Below, piece by piece: positions 58,007 through 58,528 of a DNA stretch of 58,528 nt (position 1 is the first letter of the stretch; each line of letters begins with the position of its first letter). Position numbers and translations under genes: made by a program. The DNA is from DATFHX01 sp035247945 (GTDB lineage Bacteria > Patescibacteriota > Saccharimonadia > Saccharimonadales > Saccharimonadaceae). The notes beneath the pieces were generated by a model, which was not told the DNA's origin, did no database searches, and worked only from the letters and a program-made list of their open reading frames with translations. The stretch covers positions 1 through 58,528 of the forward strand of contig DATFHX010000025.1 in assembly GCA_035247945.1 (NCBI GenBank). The letters are read 5' to 3'.

Positions 58007-58528
58007 GGTCCGAATTTCTATAGGTGCGCTTGCGGCTATTCTAATAGTACAGACACTTTCGGCAATAAGTGTAAGTGCCCTCAGTAATAGGGGACCAGAT
58101 CTTGCCGACCTTGGCGCATCGAATGGTGATGTAGTGGGATATGTACTTGTTGACGAAGCGGCTGCGACGATTCGTACCGTTCAAGTTCCACTTTATTTTA
58201 CGGAGAATACAAGTACTAAGTCGGTAACGGTGCATGATGCTAATTTGTGTACGGATGGGCTTGATACCGCACCTAACAATGGTGGCAACTACCGAGACCG
58301 TAATGGCAATAATTATGCAACAACGCGTGTTGTCTCAACGTATGCGGTTGCAGGTGGTGGATCGGCGAATGCTAATCCAAGCTCTAGTAATACATGTTAT
58401 AACTCTACGAAGACAATTAACATTCCGAACTCAGCACTGCAACTTGACCCAGCGATCAATATGTATAAGGCAAACTTTACTGGCCTTATCCCAGCGGGTA
58501 TCACAAATGTGCAGAATCATTTCTATCT
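57999..58528 (+). CDS. Secreted or surface protein, partial (runs off the window)
   Basis: An open frame from GTG 57999 without stop by 58528 (176 codons seen). It starts MRKVRISIGALAAILIVQ, a typical signal peptide, with likely cleavage after SVSA. The mature part is Asn/Ser/Gly/Thr-rich with few charges, and two Cys are present (NLCTD, SNTCYN). It looks like an exported surface protein or pilin-like element. The C-terminus is outside the window. Confidence 0.75.
   Translation, partial: MRKVRISIGALAAILIVQTLSAISVSALSNRGPDLADLGASNGDVVGYVLVDEAAATIRTVQVPLYFTENTSTKSVTVHDANLCTDGLDTAPNNGGNYRDRNGNNYATTRVVSTYAVAGGGSANANPSSSNTCYNSTKTINIPNSALQLDPAINMYKANFTGLIPAGITNVQNHFY

Noticed and set aside
1..58528. 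CRISPR arrays, rRNA, tRNA, tmRNA, RNase P RNA, insertion sequences
   Set aside because: Looked for by their conserved words and repeat patterns on both strands by eye; none was convincing.
1..58528. Alternative genetic code with TGA as Gly
   Set aside because: TGA is used as a normal stop (for example at 54822-54824 in an ATGA overlap) and long genes read cleanly with the standard bacterial code.

Overview
The window looks like about 58.5 kb of chromosome from a Candidatus Saccharibacteria (TM7/CPR-type) bacterium. This rests on the gene set and protein style: a CPR-type T4SS coupling ATPase beside a replication-relaxation protein, a cysteine-free DnaG, family-4 UDG, RNase J, EF-P with an Arg tip, many small membrane-anchored proteins, and normal use of TGA as stop. 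I could not run a search, so the assignment is inference. I found no rRNA, tRNA, CRISPR array or insertion sequence.

Layout: 0.2-3.4 kb holds a TerD-family gene, a NUDIX/nucleotidyltransferase pair, a membrane ClpP-like protease and an orphan. 3.5-7.7 kb is a T4SS-type ATPase, a hydrolase and a replication-relaxation protein, with an operator-like repeat cluster upstream. 8.0-13.1 kb is a ribonucleotide reductase operon (nrdA, a separate 59-codon CxxC-tail ORF, nrdB with Phe at the radical position, mntH). 13.1-25.6 kb holds pyrG, argS, msrB, orn, dnaG-rpoD and several GC-rich single-gene units, one behind a leader-peptide attenuator. 25.7-36.4 kb holds a P-loop kinase, polA, HAD-fpg, a HExxH protein, holA, rpsT, a DHH-like protein and a PIG-L deacetylase. 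36.4-45.3 kb holds truB, a mutarotase, a PadR/pentapeptide/ABC exporter operon, rpsO, a small enzyme cluster and pnp. 45.3-58.5 kb holds an amidase-like gene, UDG, rnj, ftsK, rpsF-ssb-rpsR-efp, a VanW-like/beta-lactamase-fold protein, tlyA, ychF and two envelope proteins, the last cut by the window edge.

Two gene styles alternate. Native housekeeping genes have moderate GC and often carry an extended TATAAT/TATACT -10 only 6-9 bases before the start codon, which implies leaderless mRNA. Scattered among them are about a dozen GC-rich orphan genes, mostly single, each with its own promoter, usually a strong Shine-Dalgarno and its own hairpin terminator. They look like independently acquired cassettes; two are recognisable families (TerD, amidase-like) common in Actinobacteria, the usual hosts of Saccharibacteria.

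The most unusual items are the detached NrdA redox tail, the class Ic-like NrdB beside a Mn transporter, the leader-peptide attenuator at 17.75-17.94 kb, the cassette pattern, and the loss of metal-binding cysteines from DnaG and UDG.
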